From Ornithinimicrobium pekingense DSM 21552 (lineage in GTDB: Bacteria; Actinomycetota; Actinomycetes; Actinomycetales; Dermatophilaceae), in contig NZ_ATWJ01000010.1 in the NCBI RefSeq assembly GCF_000421185.1, forward strand, positions 283,302-347,301: DNA of 64,000 bases. Direction: 5' to 3'. Below are positions 1 through 9,827 of the stretch, one piece after another; positions within the stretch are counted from its first letter, which is position 1, and each line of letters begins with the position of its first letter. Both the position numbers and the translations under genes were made by a program. The notes beneath the pieces are model-generated. The model did not search any database, was not told where the DNA came from, and was given only the letters and a program-made list of their open reading frames with translations.

Positions 1-1
1 C

Positions 2-712
2 GGCGGGGTCGCCCTCGTCATCGCGATGGTCGCGCCGGTGCGCTCGACCACCGAGCGACCCCGCCAGCGCGCGATCACGATCGTCGGCCACCTCGCCGAG
101 GTGCTGACCGAGACCGAGCAGGCGCTGCGCAACCGGGACCAGGACCGTGCCACGGCGGCGCTGGCCCGCGCGCGTGAGCTCTCCGTGGAGCTGGAGGTGC
201 TGCGCGAGTCCACGAGCGAGGCCTTCGCCGCCGCGCAGCTGGCCCCGCTGCTCTCGGGCGTGCACAAGGAGGACGTCGCGGAGATCCGGGCGCTGCAGGG
301 ACCGCTCGACCTCGCGGTCCGCAACGTGCGGGTCCTGGCGCGCAGGGCCGAGCTCGCGGTGGAGGAGCACGAGTTCGTCCCCGGCACCTACACCGACATG
401 GTGGGTGACCTGGCCCAGGCCACGGCCACGATCCAGGAGCAGCTCGAGCAGCACGGACCGTTGTCGGCCGCCCGGGAGGACCTGGTCGTCCTCGCCCGGC
501 GGTCGACGTGGGCCCACCCGCGCGCGGGGCTGTCCGCCGAGGTCATGCGGGCCCAGGTCCGCTCCACCGTCGTCGACCTGCTGGTGCTCTCCGGGGTGCC
601 GCTGGCCGAGGCGCGGCGCCGGGTGCCTGCGACCCGGGAGGAGTACGACCCCGCCTCCCCCGACGACGGGGGCGACCTGCCGCCGCCCCGCGCGCGCGGT
701 CGACGGCCCTAG
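2..712 (+). CDS. FUSC-type membrane protein, C-terminal part (5' truncated by window edge)
   Basis: The frame is open to the left edge: codons before the first ATG at 26 read GGVALVIA, the end of a hydrophobic helix, so the true start lies outside the window. What remains is a soluble helical tail of about 230 residues, rich in Ala, Glu, Arg and Leu. It resembles the cytoplasmic tail of FUSC or aromatic-acid-exporter-like proteins, which pair a multi-helix membrane part with such a domain. The end is Pro/Arg rich and probably disordered. It converges with the PH-domain gene, with only 20 nt between the stops. The family assignment rests on architecture and is tentative; transport function is not shown. 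Confidence 0.6.
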   Translation, partial: GGVALVIAMVAPVRSTTERPRQRAITIVGHLAEVLTETEQALRNRDQDRATAALARARELSVELEVLRESTSEAFAAAQLAPLLSGVHKEDVAEIRALQGPLDLAVRNVRVLARRAELAVEEHEFVPGTYTDMVGDLAQATATIQEQLEQHGPLSAAREDLVVLARRSTWAHPRAGLSAEVMRAQVRSTVVDLLVLSGVPLAEARRRVPATREEYDPASPDDGGDLPPPRARGRRP

Positions 713-732
713 CGACCGCCCCGCCCGCCTGC

Positions 733-1203
733 TCAGGCCCCGGTGCCGCGGTGGTGGTGCTCGATGAGGGCGGCCAGCCGCGAGGCCTCCTGCTGCGCCC
801 GCCGGCCGTCGGAGCGCTGGATCGCCATCACCGCCAGCTCCTCGGTGTCGGTCAGCTCGAGCACGGCCCACGGCGCTCCGCCCGAGAAGCCGACCCGCAG
901 GATCTGGGCCCACTCCAGCTCGCGCGTGCTGACGAGGTTGACCACGCGCAGCCCGGCCGGGCTGGGCACGGCACGGATGACGGCATACCTCCACAGGAAG
1001 GCGGCCCCCAGCACCCCGAGGAGACCGATCGCGACGCGGTTGAGCAGGTGCAGCTCGGGCGACTGGCCCAGCGGCATCGGGGAGAGGAGCGCGACCGCGC
1101 CGAAGACGAGGACGCAGGCCACCGCCATGCCCCGCGCCACCCACGCACCCACCACGGGCCGGAAGGTGTCGTAGGGCGCGCGGCGCGGCTGCGGGGAGGT
1201 CAC
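733..1203 (-). CDS. PH domain-containing membrane protein
   Basis: A 156-residue protein starting at GTG, whose first bases overlap the pnuC stop (GTGA), so the two are translationally coupled. The N-terminal 25 residues are basic and are followed by two hydrophobic segments (about residues 18-38 and 50-67), a compact helical hairpin. A small beta-rich domain with ELEWAQILRVGF and LAVMAIQRSDG follows. This layout and these motifs match the bacterial PH-domain family seen in many actinobacterial membrane proteins. The domain probably faces the cytoplasm. No ligand or pathway can be inferred, and its pairing with pnuC may be only positional. Confidence 0.75.
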   Translation of the reverse strand: MTSPQPRRAPYDTFRPVVGAWVARGMAVACVLVFGAVALLSPMPLGQSPELHLLNRVAIGLLGVLGAAFLWRYAVIRAVPSPAGLRVVNLVSTRELEWAQILRVGFSGGAPWAVLELTDTEELAVMAIQRSDGRRAQQEASRLAALIEHHHRGTGA

Positions 1204-1925
1204 CTGACCAGCGTACGGTCCTCCTCGGTGAGGGGCGGACCCCCTCCCGTGGGGGCCTCCACGCGCGCCGCCCGGCGCCACACCACGAAGCCCCACAGCA
1301 CGAACGCGCCGTAGACGGCGTAGAGGACCGCCGAGGGGTAGTAGCCCGAGTGCCACAGCAGCGGGACCCCGACGACGTCGACGGCGATCCACACCAGCCA
1401 GAAGTCCACCCACCCGCGGGCCATCGCGTAGGTGGCCAGCATCGAGCCGACGAAGATCCAGGCGTCGGTCCAGTAGTACCACCGGGGGGCCGGCCAGCCG
1501 GCGCCGACCTCGGCGAAGACCCACTGCGTCAGCACGACCAGGGCCGCCGCGCCCAGCAGGTATGCGGTGCGCTCGCGGACGGTGGCCCACCGCGGGGTGA
1601 TGGCCGGCTCGTGCCTGCCGCGCGTCCTGCGCGAACGCTGCCAGGCCCACCACCCGTAGAGGCTGGTCAGGACGAAGAAGACCTGCCGCGCGGCCTGGCC
1701 GAAGAGGCTGTGCTCCTGCGGGTTGGCGAACCACACGCCCATGAAGACGGTGAAGAGCAGCAGGTTGCCGACGATGCCGACCGGCCAGGCCCAGACCGTG
1801 CGGCGCATGCCCAGGACGGCCGAGGCCAGGCCGAAGGCGTTGCCGACGACCTCGCGCCAGGCGATCGAGTGCCCGGCGACGGTGAGCCGGGCGTCGAACA
1901 GGTCGTTCCAGACCTCCACGGGCAC
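1200..1925 (-). CDS. pnuC: Nicotinamide riboside transporter PnuC
   Basis: A 241-residue integral membrane protein with about seven hydrophobic segments, the size and layout of PnuC. Family-typical features are GNAFGLASAVLGMRRTVWAWPVGI near the N-terminus (shown here as key blocks GNAFGLAS and WAWPVGI), the aromatic run LYGWWAWQRS, and WYYWTDAWIFVGS in the second half. PnuC moves nicotinamide riboside inward by facilitated diffusion, and kinase trapping follows in the cytoplasm. No nadR-type kinase gene lies nearby. It follows rpe after a strong hairpin, so it may be expressed separately from the genes before it. The ligand could be another vitamin, because Pnu proteins differ in specificity. 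Confidence 0.88.
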   Translation of the reverse strand: MPVEVWNDLFDARLTVAGHSIAWREVVGNAFGLASAVLGMRRTVWAWPVGIVGNLLLFTVFMGVWFANPQEHSLFGQAARQVFFVLTSLYGWWAWQRSRRTRGRHEPAITPRWATVRERTAYLLGAAALVVLTQWVFAEVGAGWPAPRWYYWTDAWIFVGSMLATYAMARGWVDFWLVWIAVDVVGVPLLWHSGYYPSAVLYAVYGAFVLWGFVVWRRAARVEAPTGGGPPLTEEDRTLVR

Positions 1926-1945
1926 CTCCTCGGTCAGGGTCGGAC

Positions 1946-1978
1946 GGCCGGGCGGGGTGTTCGCAGCAGCGCCCGGCC
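1946..1978 (-). terminator. Hairpin between rpe and pnuC
   Basis: Arms GGCCGGGCG (1946-1954) and CGCCCGGCC (1970-1978) pair perfectly over 9 bp around a 15-nt loop. It lies just after the rpe stop. No T-run follows, as is usual for GC-rich actinobacterial terminators, so it may end transcription only partly or protect the rpe mRNA end. Confidence 0.5.
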
Positions 1979-1985
1979 GCGAGGT

Positions 1986-2681
1986 TCAGGCGGTGCGGTG
2001 GCCGGCGCACGCCTCGCGGGCGAGCCGGCGCAGGTCGGCGATCCGGCCCGCGGCGTCGTCGGCGCCGTAGACGGCCGAGCCGGCGACGAAGACGTCGGCC
2101 CCGGCCTCCACGCACCGCCCGATCGTGTCCTGGGAGACGCCTCCGTCGACCTGGACCCAGATCTCACCTCCGCGTCGCCGGACGGCCTCGCGGACCGCTG
2201 CCACCTTGGGCATCTGGTCGTCCATGAAGGACTGCCCGCCGAACCCGGGCTCCACGGTCATGACCAGCACCATGTCCACCTCCGCGAGCAGGTCCTCGTA
2301 GGGCTCGAAGGGGGTCCCCGGCTTGAGCGCGAAGGCGGCCCGCGCGCCGGCCGCGCGGACCGCGCGGGCGGTCGCGACCGGGTCGGCGGCGGCCTCGACG
2401 TGGAAGGTGACCGACCGGGCGCCGGCCTCGGCGTAGCCGGGGGCCCACCGGTCGGGGTCCTCGATCATGAGATGGCAGTCCAGCGGCACGGGGCTGACCC
2501 GTGCGAGCGCCTCCACCACCGGCTGCCCGAGCGTGAGGTTGGGCACGAAGTGGTTGTCCATGACGTCCACGTGCGCCCAGTCGGCGTCGGCGATGCGCCC
2601 CAGCTCGCGCTCGAGGTTGGCGAAGTCGGCGGCGAGGATCGAGGGGCTGATCTGCAGGTGCGGCTCCGGCATGCGGCTCAC
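1986..2681 (-). CDS. rpe: Ribulose-phosphate 3-epimerase
   Basis: Interconverts D-ribulose 5-phosphate and D-xylulose 5-phosphate in the cytoplasmic pentose phosphate pathway. The 231-residue TIM barrel shows the family blocks [43 protein letters not shown] and WVQVDGGV, including metal-binding His and Asp residues. The frame opens at a GTG (2681), but an ATG three codons later (2672) fits the family start better. A TAGGGT hexamer lies 7 nt before that ATG, so a leaderless transcript starting there is possible. It follows rsmB in the same direction after 15 nt. Function is secure; only the exact start is open. Confidence 0.93.
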   Translation of the reverse strand: MSRMPEPHLQISPSILAADFANLERELGRIADADWAHVDVMDNHFVPNLTLGQPVVEALARVSPVPLDCHLMIEDPDRWAPGYAEAGARSVTFHVEAAADPVATARAVRAAGARAAFALKPGTPFEPYEDLLAEVDMVLVMTVEPGFGGQSFMDDQMPKVAAVREAVRRRGGEIWVQVDGGVSQDTIGRCVEAGADVFVAGSAVYGADDAAGRIADLRRLAREACAGHRTA

Positions 2682-2696
2682 CCTAGTTCCGGGCGG

Positions 2697-4202
2697 TCAC
2701 CGGCGCCGCAGCAGGGCGACGAACATGCCGTCGGTGTCGTGGCGGTGCGGCCACAGCTGGGCCCACGGGCCCTCCCCCGTGCCCGGCAGCGCCGTCCCGG
2801 AGCGGTCCCGCAGCCACGGCCGGACGTCGACGAGGTCGACGTCGTCGCGCCTCTTGAGCACGTCGCGGACGACCAGGTGCGTCTCGGCGATGTGCGGCGA
2901 GCAGGTGGACCAGGCCACGAGCCCTCCTGGCCGGACGGCGTCGAGGGCCGAGCGGAGCAGGTCGCGCTGCAGCGGCCCGAGGTCGGTCAGGTCCGCGGGC
3001 GTGCGGCGCCAGCGGGCCTCGGGGCGGCGGCGGAGGGCACCCAGCCCGGTGCAGGGAGCGTCGACGAGGACGCGGTCGTAACGCCCCGGCTCCTCCCGTC
3101 CCACCTCCCGGCCGTCCCCGACGGTCACCTCGACGTCGGCCCCCGAGGAGAGCGGGCCGGCGAGCGTGCCCCGCACCAGCTCGGCGCGGTGAGGGCTGAC
3201 CTCGTTGGCGCGCAGCGACACGCCGCGCTGCACGGCCAGGGCCGCGAGCAGCCCGGCCTTGCCCCCGGGTCCGGCGCACAGGTCCAGCCATCGCTCGTCC
3301 GGCCCGTGGAGGGGTGCGTCGGCCAGCGCCAGCGTCAGCAGCTGGGAGCCGGCGTCCTGGACCGCCGCCCGGCCCTCGCGGACGGCGGCGAGGTCACCGG
3401 GGTCGCCGGCCGGCAGGGTCCAGGCCGTAGGCGCCGACGCCGAGCGGACCGCGCCGGCAGCCAGCAGCTCCTCGTCCGGCACGAGGCCGGGCCGGGCGAC
3501 CAGCGTCAGGGGGCCGGGACTGTTGTGGGCGGCGAGGAGGCTGGGCAGCTCCGCCGCGGCCTCCGGGTCGTCCCCGCCGTTGGCGACGAGGGCGGCGCGC
3601 AGCGCCCGCACGACCCACTCCGGGTGGGAGTGCTCCAGGGCCGCCCGGGCCAGCGGGTCGTCCACCTCGGCCGTCAGCAGCTCCACCCAGGCGTCCCGGT
3701 CCCGCTCGGTGACCCGGCGCAGCACCGCGTTGACGAAGCCACCCGCCCCCTGGCTCACCTGCTGGCGGGCCAGGCCCACCGTGGCGCTGACGGCGGCGTG
3801 GTCGGGCACCCGCATGCCGAGCAGCTGGTGGACGCCCAGCCGCAGCACGTCGAGCACCGGAGGGTCGATCCGCACGGCCGGACGGTCGGCCGCGTGCGTG
3901 ATCACCGCGTCGTAGAGCCCCTGCATCCGCAGGGTGCCGTAGGTCAGCTCCGTCGCGAAGGCCGCGTCGCGCCCCGACAGACGCGCCCGGCGCAGCGCGC
4001 GTGGCAGCTCGAGGTTGGCGTAGGCGGCGTCCTCGTGCACGGCGCGCAGGACCCGGTATGCCGTCTCGCGCGCCGGGTCGGTGCGGCGGGCCCGCTGGGC
4101 CGGGGTCTGGGCCGAGCGCTGCCGGGGGCCGGACCGGCGGCCCGAGCCTCCTCCGCGGCGGTCGCCGCCGGCGCGGGCTTGGCGCCCGCCCTGCTCACCC
4201 AT
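2697..4202 (-). CDS. rsmB: 16S rRNA (cytosine(967)-C(5))-methyltransferase RsmB
   Basis: A 501-residue Sun/RsmB protein that uses SAM to methylate a cytosine of 16S rRNA. After a basic, low-complexity N-terminus of about 45 residues comes a NusB-like RNA-binding domain (roughly residues 45-190), then a Rossmann methyltransferase. The SAM site [11 protein letters not shown] and the two family cysteines, in [15 protein letters not shown] and [11 protein letters not shown], are present. It overlaps the fmt stop by 8 nt, the common fmt-rsmB pairing in bacteria that links initiator tRNA formylation and ribosome modification. Target specificity is inferred from family. Confidence 0.93.
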   Translation of the reverse strand: MGEQGGRQARAGGDRRGGGSGRRSGPRQRSAQTPAQRARRTDPARETAYRVLRAVHEDAAYANLELPRALRRARLSGRDAAFATELTYGTLRMQGLYDAVITHAADRPAVRIDPPVLDVLRLGVHQLLGMRVPDHAAVSATVGLARQQVSQGAGGFVNAVLRRVTERDRDAWVELLTAEVDDPLARAALEHSHPEWVVRALRAALVANGGDDPEAAAELPSLLAAHNSPGPLTLVARPGLVPDEELLAAGAVRSASAPTAWTLPAGDPGDLAAVREGRAAVQDAGSQLLTLALADAPLHGPDERWLDLCAGPGGKAGLLAALAVQRGVSLRANEVSPHRAELVRGTLAGPLSSGADVEVTVGDGREVGREEPGRYDRVLVDAPCTGLGALRRRPEARWRRTPADLTDLGPLQRDLLRSALDAVRPGGLVAWSTCSPHIAETHLVVRDVLKRRDDVDLVDVRPWLRDRSGTALPGTGEGPWAQLWPHRHDTDGMFVALLRRR

Positions 4203-5145
4203 CGAACCGCTCCCCCGGCTCGGGACGCACGCCCCGGGCCCAGTCGGACGCGGCCATGACCTTCTTGCCGTGCGGCTGGACCTTGCCCAGGCGCACCGGC
4301 GCGGTCCCGGTGCCGACCAGCACCTCGCGGCGGCCGGCGACCAGCTCCCCAGGGGCGAGCGCCGTCAGGTCGTCCCCGGCCGCGTCGGCGGGCGGCGCCG
4401 GGTCGACGGGCAGGACCTTGAGGCGCTCCCCGCGCCACGTGGTCCAGGCGCCCGGGGCCGGGGTGCAGCCGCGCACGAGCCGGTCGACGGCGAAGGCCGG
4501 CCGCGTCCAGTCCACCCGGGCGTCCTCCACCTCGATCTTGGGCGCCAGGCTGACGCCCTCGGCCGGCTGGGGCTCGGGCACGAGCTCGCCCCGCTCGAGC
4601 GCGTCGAAGCTCGCCACCAGCAGGCCGGCACCCGCGGTCGCGAGCCGACCGAGCAGGTCACCGCTGGTGTCGCGCGGCCGGACCGTCTCGGTCAGCCGCC
4701 CCAGCACCGGCCCGGTGTCCAACCCCTCCTCCAGCACGAAGGTGACGGCACCGGTGACCTCGTCACCGGCCATGACCGCGTGCTGGACGGGTGCGGCGCC
4801 CCGCCAGGCCGGCAGCAGCGAGAAGTGCAGGTTGACCCAGCCGTGCCGGGGCAGGGACAGCAGCTCCGGCGGCACCAGGGCCCCGTAGGCCACGACGGCG
4901 CAGACGTCCGGCGCCCATGCCTCGAGCTGCTCGCGCACCCCGTCGTCGCGGAGGCGGGACGGGGCCAGGACGGGGACACCGGCCGCCTCGGCCGCCTCGC
5001 GCACCGGCGACGGCCGGGAGCGCCGGCCCCGGCCCGCCCGGGCGTCGGGCCGGGTCAGGCAGCCGACCACCTCGTGCGAGGAGGCCAGCAGCGCCTCCAG
5101 CGAGGGGCGGGCCACGTCCGGGGTGCCCGCGAAGACGACCTTCAC
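4195..5145 (-). CDS. fmt: Methionyl-tRNA formyltransferase
   Basis: Transfers a formyl group from 10-formyltetrahydrofolate to methionyl-initiator tRNA. The 316-residue protein has the expected N-terminal formyltransferase fold, beginning [12 protein letters not shown], with the catalytic-region block [17 protein letters not shown], then [11 protein letters not shown]-terminal domain of about 100 residues binds the tRNA. The ATG start is clear and length is typical. It is the third-last gene of a run that continues into rsmB and rpe, 18 nt after the ABC transporter ATPase. Confidence 0.96.
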   Translation of the reverse strand: MKVVFAGTPDVARPSLEALLASSHEVVGCLTRPDARAGRGRRSRPSPVREAAEAAGVPVLAPSRLRDDGVREQLEAWAPDVCAVVAYGALVPPELLSLPRHGWVNLHFSLLPAWRGAAPVQHAVMAGDEVTGAVTFVLEEGLDTGPVLGRLTETVRPRDTSGDLLGRLATAGAGLLVASFDALERGELVPEPQPAEGVSLAPKIEVEDARVDWTRPAFAVDRLVRGCTPAPGAWTTWRGERLKVLPVDPAPPADAAGDDLTALAPGELVAGRREVLVGTGTAPVRLGKVQPHGKKVMAASDWARGVRPEPGERFDG

Positions 5146-5163
5146 CTCATACCTCCACCCCGC

Positions 5164-6966
5164 TCAGACGTCGTCCCGCTCCTCGGAGATGGAGCCGCGG
5201 AACTCGTCGACGTCGTTGATCTGCAGCTCGGCGATCTCCTCACCCTGGGCGAGCAGCAGCTCGTGCCGCTCACGACGGCGGCGGTTCTGCTCGACGGGGT
5301 CGGGCACCGGCGCGGCCGCGATGAGCCGCTGGGTGTAGTCCTCCTGGGGGTTCTCCATGATCTGCTCACGGGGCCCCGCCTCGACGACCTTGCCGTTCTG
5401 CAGGACGACGACCTTGTGGGCCAGCAGGTCGATGACCGCCAGGTCGTGGCTGATGAACAGGCAGGCGAAACCGAACTGTTCCTGCAGCTCGGCGAAGATC
5501 TTGAGCACCCGCGCCTGCACCGAGACGTCCAGGGCCGAGGTCGGCTCGTCCGCCACGAGCAGCTCGGGGTCGAGCGTGAGGGCCCGGGCGACACAGATGC
5601 GCTGGCGCTGCCCGCCGGACACCTCGTGCGGGTAGCGGTTGTAGACCTCCCGCGGCAGGTGCACGGCCTCGAGCAGCTCGTGCACCTTGTCCTGACGACT
5701 CTTGCGGTCGCCCACGTTGTGCACGACGAGCGGCTCGGCGATGCACTCACCGATCGGCAGCCGCGGGTTGAGCGAGGCGGCCGGGTCCTGGAAGATCACG
5801 CCGATGCGCTTGCGCAGGGCCTTCTTGTCGCGCTTGTTCATCCGGGTGATGTCCTGCCCCAGGAGGCGGAACTCCCCGCTCGCGGCCGGGATGAGGCCGA
5901 GGGCGCACCGGCCGATCGTCGACTTGCCCGAGCCGGACTCCCCGACCAGGCCGACGATCTCGCCCTTGCGGACGTCGAAGCTGACGTCGTCGACCGCGCG
6001 GAACGGCGGCTTGCCCAGGCGCTGGTACTCGATGACGAGGTTCTTCAGCTCGATCGCCAGCGGCGCCTGCGCGTCGACCTCCTCGTTGACGCGGATGCCC
6101 ATCTGGCCCCGCCCCGAGCCCATCCGCGGCACCGACCCGAGCAGCATCTTGGTGTAGGCGTGCTGCGGCCGCAGCAGCACCTCCTCGACGGTGCCGCGCT
6201 CGACGATCTCGCCCTTGAACATGACCGCGACCCGGTCGGCCATGTCGGCCACCACGCCCATGTTGTGGGTGATCAGCAGGATGCCCGTGTTGAGCTTGTC
6301 CTTGAGCGAGCGCAGCAGGTCGAGGATGTCGGCCTGGACGGTCACGTCCAGGGCGGTCGTGGGCTCGTCAGCGATGATGACCTTGGGGTCGCAGCTGATC
6401 GCCATCGCGATGACGACGCGCTGGCGCTGCCCGCCGGAGAGCTCGTGGGGGTACTTCTTCATCTGCCGGGCGGGCTCGGGGATGCCGACCATCTCCAGCA
6501 GCTCGACCGCGCGGTCGAGGGCCGCCTGCCCCCGGGCGACGTGGTGCAGCTCCATGGCCTCGACCATCTGCGTGCCGATGGTGAGCACCGGGTTGAGCGC
6601 CGTCATCGGCTCCTGGAAGACCATGGCCACGTCGTTGCCGCGCAGGCGCCGCATGGTGCGCTCGGTCAGCCGGCCGACCTCGCGGCCGGCGACGTTGACG
6701 GCCCCGCCGATGGTGGCGTTGCGCGGCAGCAGGCGCATGGCCGTCATGGAGGTGACGGACTTGCCCGAGCCGGACTCGCCGACCAGGGCCACGACCTCGC
6801 CGGGCCGGACCTTCAGGTCCACCCCCTTGACGGCGTGGACGCTGCCGAACTCCGTCTTGAACCGGACGTCGACGTCGTCGAAGGCGAGGACGACCTCCTC
6901 ACCGTCCGTGGGCGTGCCGGTGCCGGTGTAGACCTGGCCGGTGTAGCTGTCGGTGGGGCTGGACAT
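5164..6966 (-). CDS. Oligopeptide/dipeptide ABC transporter, fused double ATPase (OppD-OppF type)
   Basis: A 600-residue cytoplasmic protein holding two complete ABC ATPase domains. The first has Walker A GESGSGKSVTS and signature LSGGQRQRV; the second has GESGSGKSTIG and VSGGQRQRI. Each carries a Walker B ending in ADEPT and an oligopeptide-type C-terminal extension. Separate DppD and DppF proteins are thus joined in one chain, which fixes a one-to-one ratio. The ATG overlaps the stop of the permease gene by one base; an upstream in-frame Met lies inside that gene and is rejected. Substrate is probably peptides but could be nickel or another small ligand of this family. Confidence 0.92.
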   Translation of the reverse strand: MSSPTDSYTGQVYTGTGTPTDGEEVVLAFDDVDVRFKTEFGSVHAVKGVDLKVRPGEVVALVGESGSGKSVTSMTAMRLLPRNATIGGAVNVAGREVGRLTERTMRRLRGNDVAMVFQEPMTALNPVLTIGTQMVEAMELHHVARGQAALDRAVELLEMVGIPEPARQMKKYPHELSGGQRQRVVIAMAISCDPKVIIADEPTTALDVTVQADILDLLRSLKDKLNTGILLITHNMGVVADMADRVAVMFKGEIVERGTVEEVLLRPQHAYTKMLLGSVPRMGSGRGQMGIRVNEEVDAQAPLAIELKNLVIEYQRLGKPPFRAVDDVSFDVRKGEIVGLVGESGSGKSTIGRCALGLIPAASGEFRLLGQDITRMNKRDKKALRKRIGVIFQDPAASLNPRLPIGECIAEPLVVHNVGDRKSRQDKVHELLEAVHLPREVYNRYPHEVSGGQRQRICVARALTLDPELLVADEPTSALDVSVQARVLKIFAELQEQFGFACLFISHDLAVIDLLAHKVVVLQNGKVVEAGPREQIMENPQEDYTQRLIAAAPVPDPVEQNRRRRERHELLLAQGEEIAELQINDVDEFRGSISEERDDV

Positions 6967-8081
6967 CAGTCGGCGGTCCTGTTCTGACGGGGGTCGAAGG
7001 CGTCGCGCAGGCCGTCGCCGAGGAAGTTCACGGACAGCGCGATCGCGAGGATGATCATGCCGGGCCACCAGAAGAGCCACGGCCGGGACTGGAAGCTGGT
7101 CTGGTAGGTCGAGATCAGCAGCCCCAGGGAGGTGTCGGGCGGCCGCACCCCCCAGCCGAGGAAGGACAGGGCCGACTCGGTGAGGATCGTCGCGGCGATC
7201 GCCAGCGTGGCGCTGACGATGATGGTGCCGATGGTGTTGGGCAGGATGTGCTTGAAGATGATCCGCCCGGACCCGGTGCCGATGGCCTCAGCCGCCGTCA
7301 CGAACTCCCGCTCGCGCAACGAGAGCACCTCACCCCGGACGAGCCGGGCCAGGCTGGTCCAGCCGATGACGCTGAGCAGGAAGGCCAGGGGCCAGATGCC
7401 ACCGTTGGCCATCTTGCCGAAGACCGCGGCCAGCACCAGCGCCGGGATGACGATGAACAGGTCGGTGATGCGCATGAGGATGGCCTCGAGCCAGCCGCGG
7501 TAGTAGCCCGCGATGGCGCCGATGACCACACCGATGACCGTCGAGACGAGGCCGACGGTGAAGGCGACGATGAGTGAGCGCTGCGTCCCGCGCATGGTCA
7601 GCGCGAAGTAGTCCTTGCCCGCGTTGTCCTGACCGAAGGGGTGCTCGCCCCACGCCGGCGGCCACAGGCCGAGGGTGGGACGGCCCTGGTTCTCGACCAG
7701 CGCCCCCTCCCAGTAGTTCTTGCCCCACCAGCCCGGGATGACCCCGTAGCCGATGGAGGTGAAGGCGAAGACCGTGATGGCCAGCAGCCCGATGAGCGAG
7801 ACCATGGCGCCGCGGTGGCGCAGGAAGCGCCGGCGGACCAGCTGCCCCTGGGAGTAGGACTTCTCCGACAGGTCGATCTGCTTCTCGACCGAGTAACCCG
7901 CGTCGGGGCCCTCGCCGAGGTCGCTGACGTCGTCGGCGGTGTCCGGGTCCTGCGGTGCGGCCTTGTCCTGCGGGAAGGGGACGGGCGAGAGACCCTCCCG
8001 GCCGGAGCCGGGGACCGGAGGCCGGTCCTGGTCGGGCCGGTCGCCCTCCGGCGGCGTGGTGTCGTCGGGCTTGTCGTTCAT
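6966..8081 (-). CDS. Oligopeptide ABC transporter permease, OppC type
   Basis: A 371-residue inner-membrane permease. The first 110 residues are cytoplasmic, acidic and Pro/Asp rich, much longer than in OppC of enteric bacteria. Then come the first helix (MVSLIGLLAITVFAF) and five more helices of the binding-protein-dependent permease domain. The ATPase-coupling loop reads EAIGTGSGRIIFKHILPN, matching the EAA consensus. It lies between the OppB-type permease (67-nt gap) and the fused ATPase (1-nt overlap), so all three form one transcription unit. Confidence 0.92.
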   Translation of the reverse strand: MNDKPDDTTPPEGDRPDQDRPPVPGSGREGLSPVPFPQDKAAPQDPDTADDVSDLGEGPDAGYSVEKQIDLSEKSYSQGQLVRRRFLRHRGAMVSLIGLLAITVFAFTSIGYGVIPGWWGKNYWEGALVENQGRPTLGLWPPAWGEHPFGQDNAGKDYFALTMRGTQRSLIVAFTVGLVSTVIGVVIGAIAGYYRGWLEAILMRITDLFIVIPALVLAAVFGKMANGGIWPLAFLLSVIGWTSLARLVRGEVLSLREREFVTAAEAIGTGSGRIIFKHILPNTIGTIIVSATLAIAATILTESALSFLGWGVRPPDTSLGLLISTYQTSFQSRPWLFWWPGMIILAIALSVNFLGDGLRDAFDPRQNRTAD

Positions 8082-8148
8082 CGGGTGGTCCTAGCTGTAC
8101 GGGCCGCACGGGCGGCCTGCGACGGGAGAGCGGTCCTCACGGCGGGGC

Positions 8149-9675
8149 TCACCGCCGGATCCGCGGGTCGAGGAAGGCGTAGGCGATGTCGGCGAGCATG
8201 TTCATGAAGACGGCGGCGCCACCGGCCACGAGGTAGTAGGCCATGACGGGACCCGGGTCGACGAAGTTCAGGCCGGTGCGGAACATGTCGCCCAGGCCCT
8301 TCCACCCGAAGACGGTCTCGGTGATGACGGCCCCGCCGAGCAGGTTGGCGAAGTCGAACGCCACGATCGTGGTGATCGGGATCAGCGCGTTGCGCAGGGC
8401 GTGCTTGGAGTAGACGACACGGTCCGACAGGCCCTTGGACCGGGCGGTGCGGATGTAGTCCTGGTTGATCGTCTCCAGCATCGAGGCGCGGGTGTAGCGG
8501 CTGTAGGCCGCGATCGAGATGAGTGTCAGCACGATCGTGGGCAGGACCAGCTGCACGCCCCAGTTGTAGAGGAAGATGTAGAAGTTGCCCTCGAGCCGCT
8601 CGAAGGGGATCCGCGAGTCCCCGATCGTGCTGATCGGGCGCGGGGCGACCTGCAGGAAGGCGTTCCAGTTGCGCAGCAGCTGGTCCATGAAGACGAGGAA
8701 GGCGAAGGCCAGGGCGGTGCCGGTGCAGACCACCATGGCGACCCTCTTCTCGAAGCCGCCGAAGAACCAGCCGATGGCGGCGCCGACCGCGGCGGCCAGG
8801 GCGGCGAGCCCGATGACGCGCAGCCAGGTCGGGTCCTGCATCAGCGGCCCCGTGGCGAAGTAGGCGACGACGCCGGTCGCGACGGTCGCCAGGCCGGCGT
8901 AGAGGATCCGGCGCTGCTCCAGGCCCACGGTGAGCGTGAGGAAGAACGCCAGAGCGACGAGCCCGCCCAGCACGATGAGCGGGAGCCCGAGGGCCGGCTG
9001 GCGCCACCAGCCCACCTGGTCGAAGAGGAAGACCGCCGCGAAGACGACGATGGCGGTCGCCAGGAAGGTCAGCGCCTGTCGCCGGATGTCACCGCCGAGG
9101 ACGGAGGCCACCAGGAGGGCGAAGACCAGGGCGACCACGGCGATGGCTGTCGTGCTCAGCGCCGGGTCGGCGATCCAGTTGTTGAACCGGATGGCGCCGA
9201 AGTCCTTGAGCAGCACCGCTGCCCAGAACACCGGCAGGGAGAAGAAGAGGAAGGCGAAGAAGGTGATCGCGTAGTCGAAGCCGGAGTACTGCCGGATGGC
9301 CGAGAGCACGCCGAGCGCCACACCGATGACGATGGCAAGGACGACCGAGAGGGTCACCAGGCGAAGGCTGGCCCCGGCGGAGCTGAGCAGCAGGGTGTTG
9401 ATGTTGGCGCCGTCACGGGAGGTGCCGAGGTCGCACTGCAGCACCAGGCACTTGCTGGCTCCCCCGAGCCAGGTCAGGTAGCGCTGCCACCACGGCATGT
9501 CCAGGTTCATGTTCTCGATGCGCGCCGCGATGAGCTGGTCGCGGTTCTCGGCGCGCGTCTCGCGCAGGTCCTGGAGCGGGTCGCCGGAGTTGATGGTCGC
9601 GAAGTACATCAACGCTGATCCCAGGAGCAGGACCACCGCGGAGATCGCTATCCGGCGGAGGATGAACTGGAGCAC
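8149..9675 (-). CDS. Oligopeptide ABC transporter permease, OppB type with extra central membrane segments
   Basis: A 508-residue permease starting at GTG behind an AGGAAGG ribosome site. The first helix and the NMDLPW-like block (NLDMPWWQRYLTWL) are typical of OppB, and the C-terminal half carries the coupling loop ARSKGLSDRVVYSKHALRN. Family members usually have about 310 residues. Here some 180 extra residues with about six hydrophobic segments sit between SLPVFWAAVLLKDF and the normal LVLPTIVLTL helix. Long OppB-like permeases occur in other actinobacteria, so this is not an assembly artefact by itself. The role of the added helices is unknown. Confidence 0.9.
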   Translation of the reverse strand: MLQFILRRIAISAVVLLLGSALMYFATINSGDPLQDLRETRAENRDQLIAARIENMNLDMPWWQRYLTWLGGASKCLVLQCDLGTSRDGANINTLLLSSAGASLRLVTLSVVLAIVIGVALGVLSAIRQYSGFDYAITFFAFLFFSLPVFWAAVLLKDFGAIRFNNWIADPALSTTAIAVVALVFALLVASVLGGDIRRQALTFLATAIVVFAAVFLFDQVGWWRQPALGLPLIVLGGLVALAFFLTLTVGLEQRRILYAGLATVATGVVAYFATGPLMQDPTWLRVIGLAALAAAVGAAIGWFFGGFEKRVAMVVCTGTALAFAFLVFMDQLLRNWNAFLQVAPRPISTIGDSRIPFERLEGNFYIFLYNWGVQLVLPTIVLTLISIAAYSRYTRASMLETINQDYIRTARSKGLSDRVVYSKHALRNALIPITTIVAFDFANLLGGAVITETVFGWKGLGDMFRTGLNFVDPGPVMAYYLVAGGAAVFMNMLADIAYAFLDPRIRR

Positions 9676-9697
9676 GGGAGAGTAAACCTTCCTGCGG

Positions 9698-9719
9698 GAG
9701 CCACCGTCGGCGGTGGCTC
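9698..9719 (-). promoter_or_regulatory. Hairpin just upstream of the OppB-type permease start
   Basis: Arms GAGCCACCG and CGGTGGCTC pair perfectly over 9 bp around a 4-nt loop. It ends about 22 nt before the GTG start and shortly before the AGGAAGG ribosome site. It could stabilise the processed permease mRNA or tune translation; this is inference. Confidence 0.4.
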
Positions 9720-9827
9720 GTGACCGAGGCAGACTAACCGACGGGTAGCGGCGTTGGCCACGTTCACGGGCAAGGGAGCGTCACCGCAGGGCGGTTGACG
9801 TCGGGTGAGGGGGTCCGGGCGCAGAGC

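Noticed and set aside
8149..9675. Fusion of two genes or assembly error in the long OppB-type permease
   Set aside because: The frame is continuous, composition is even, and long OppB-like permeases exist in other actinobacteria.
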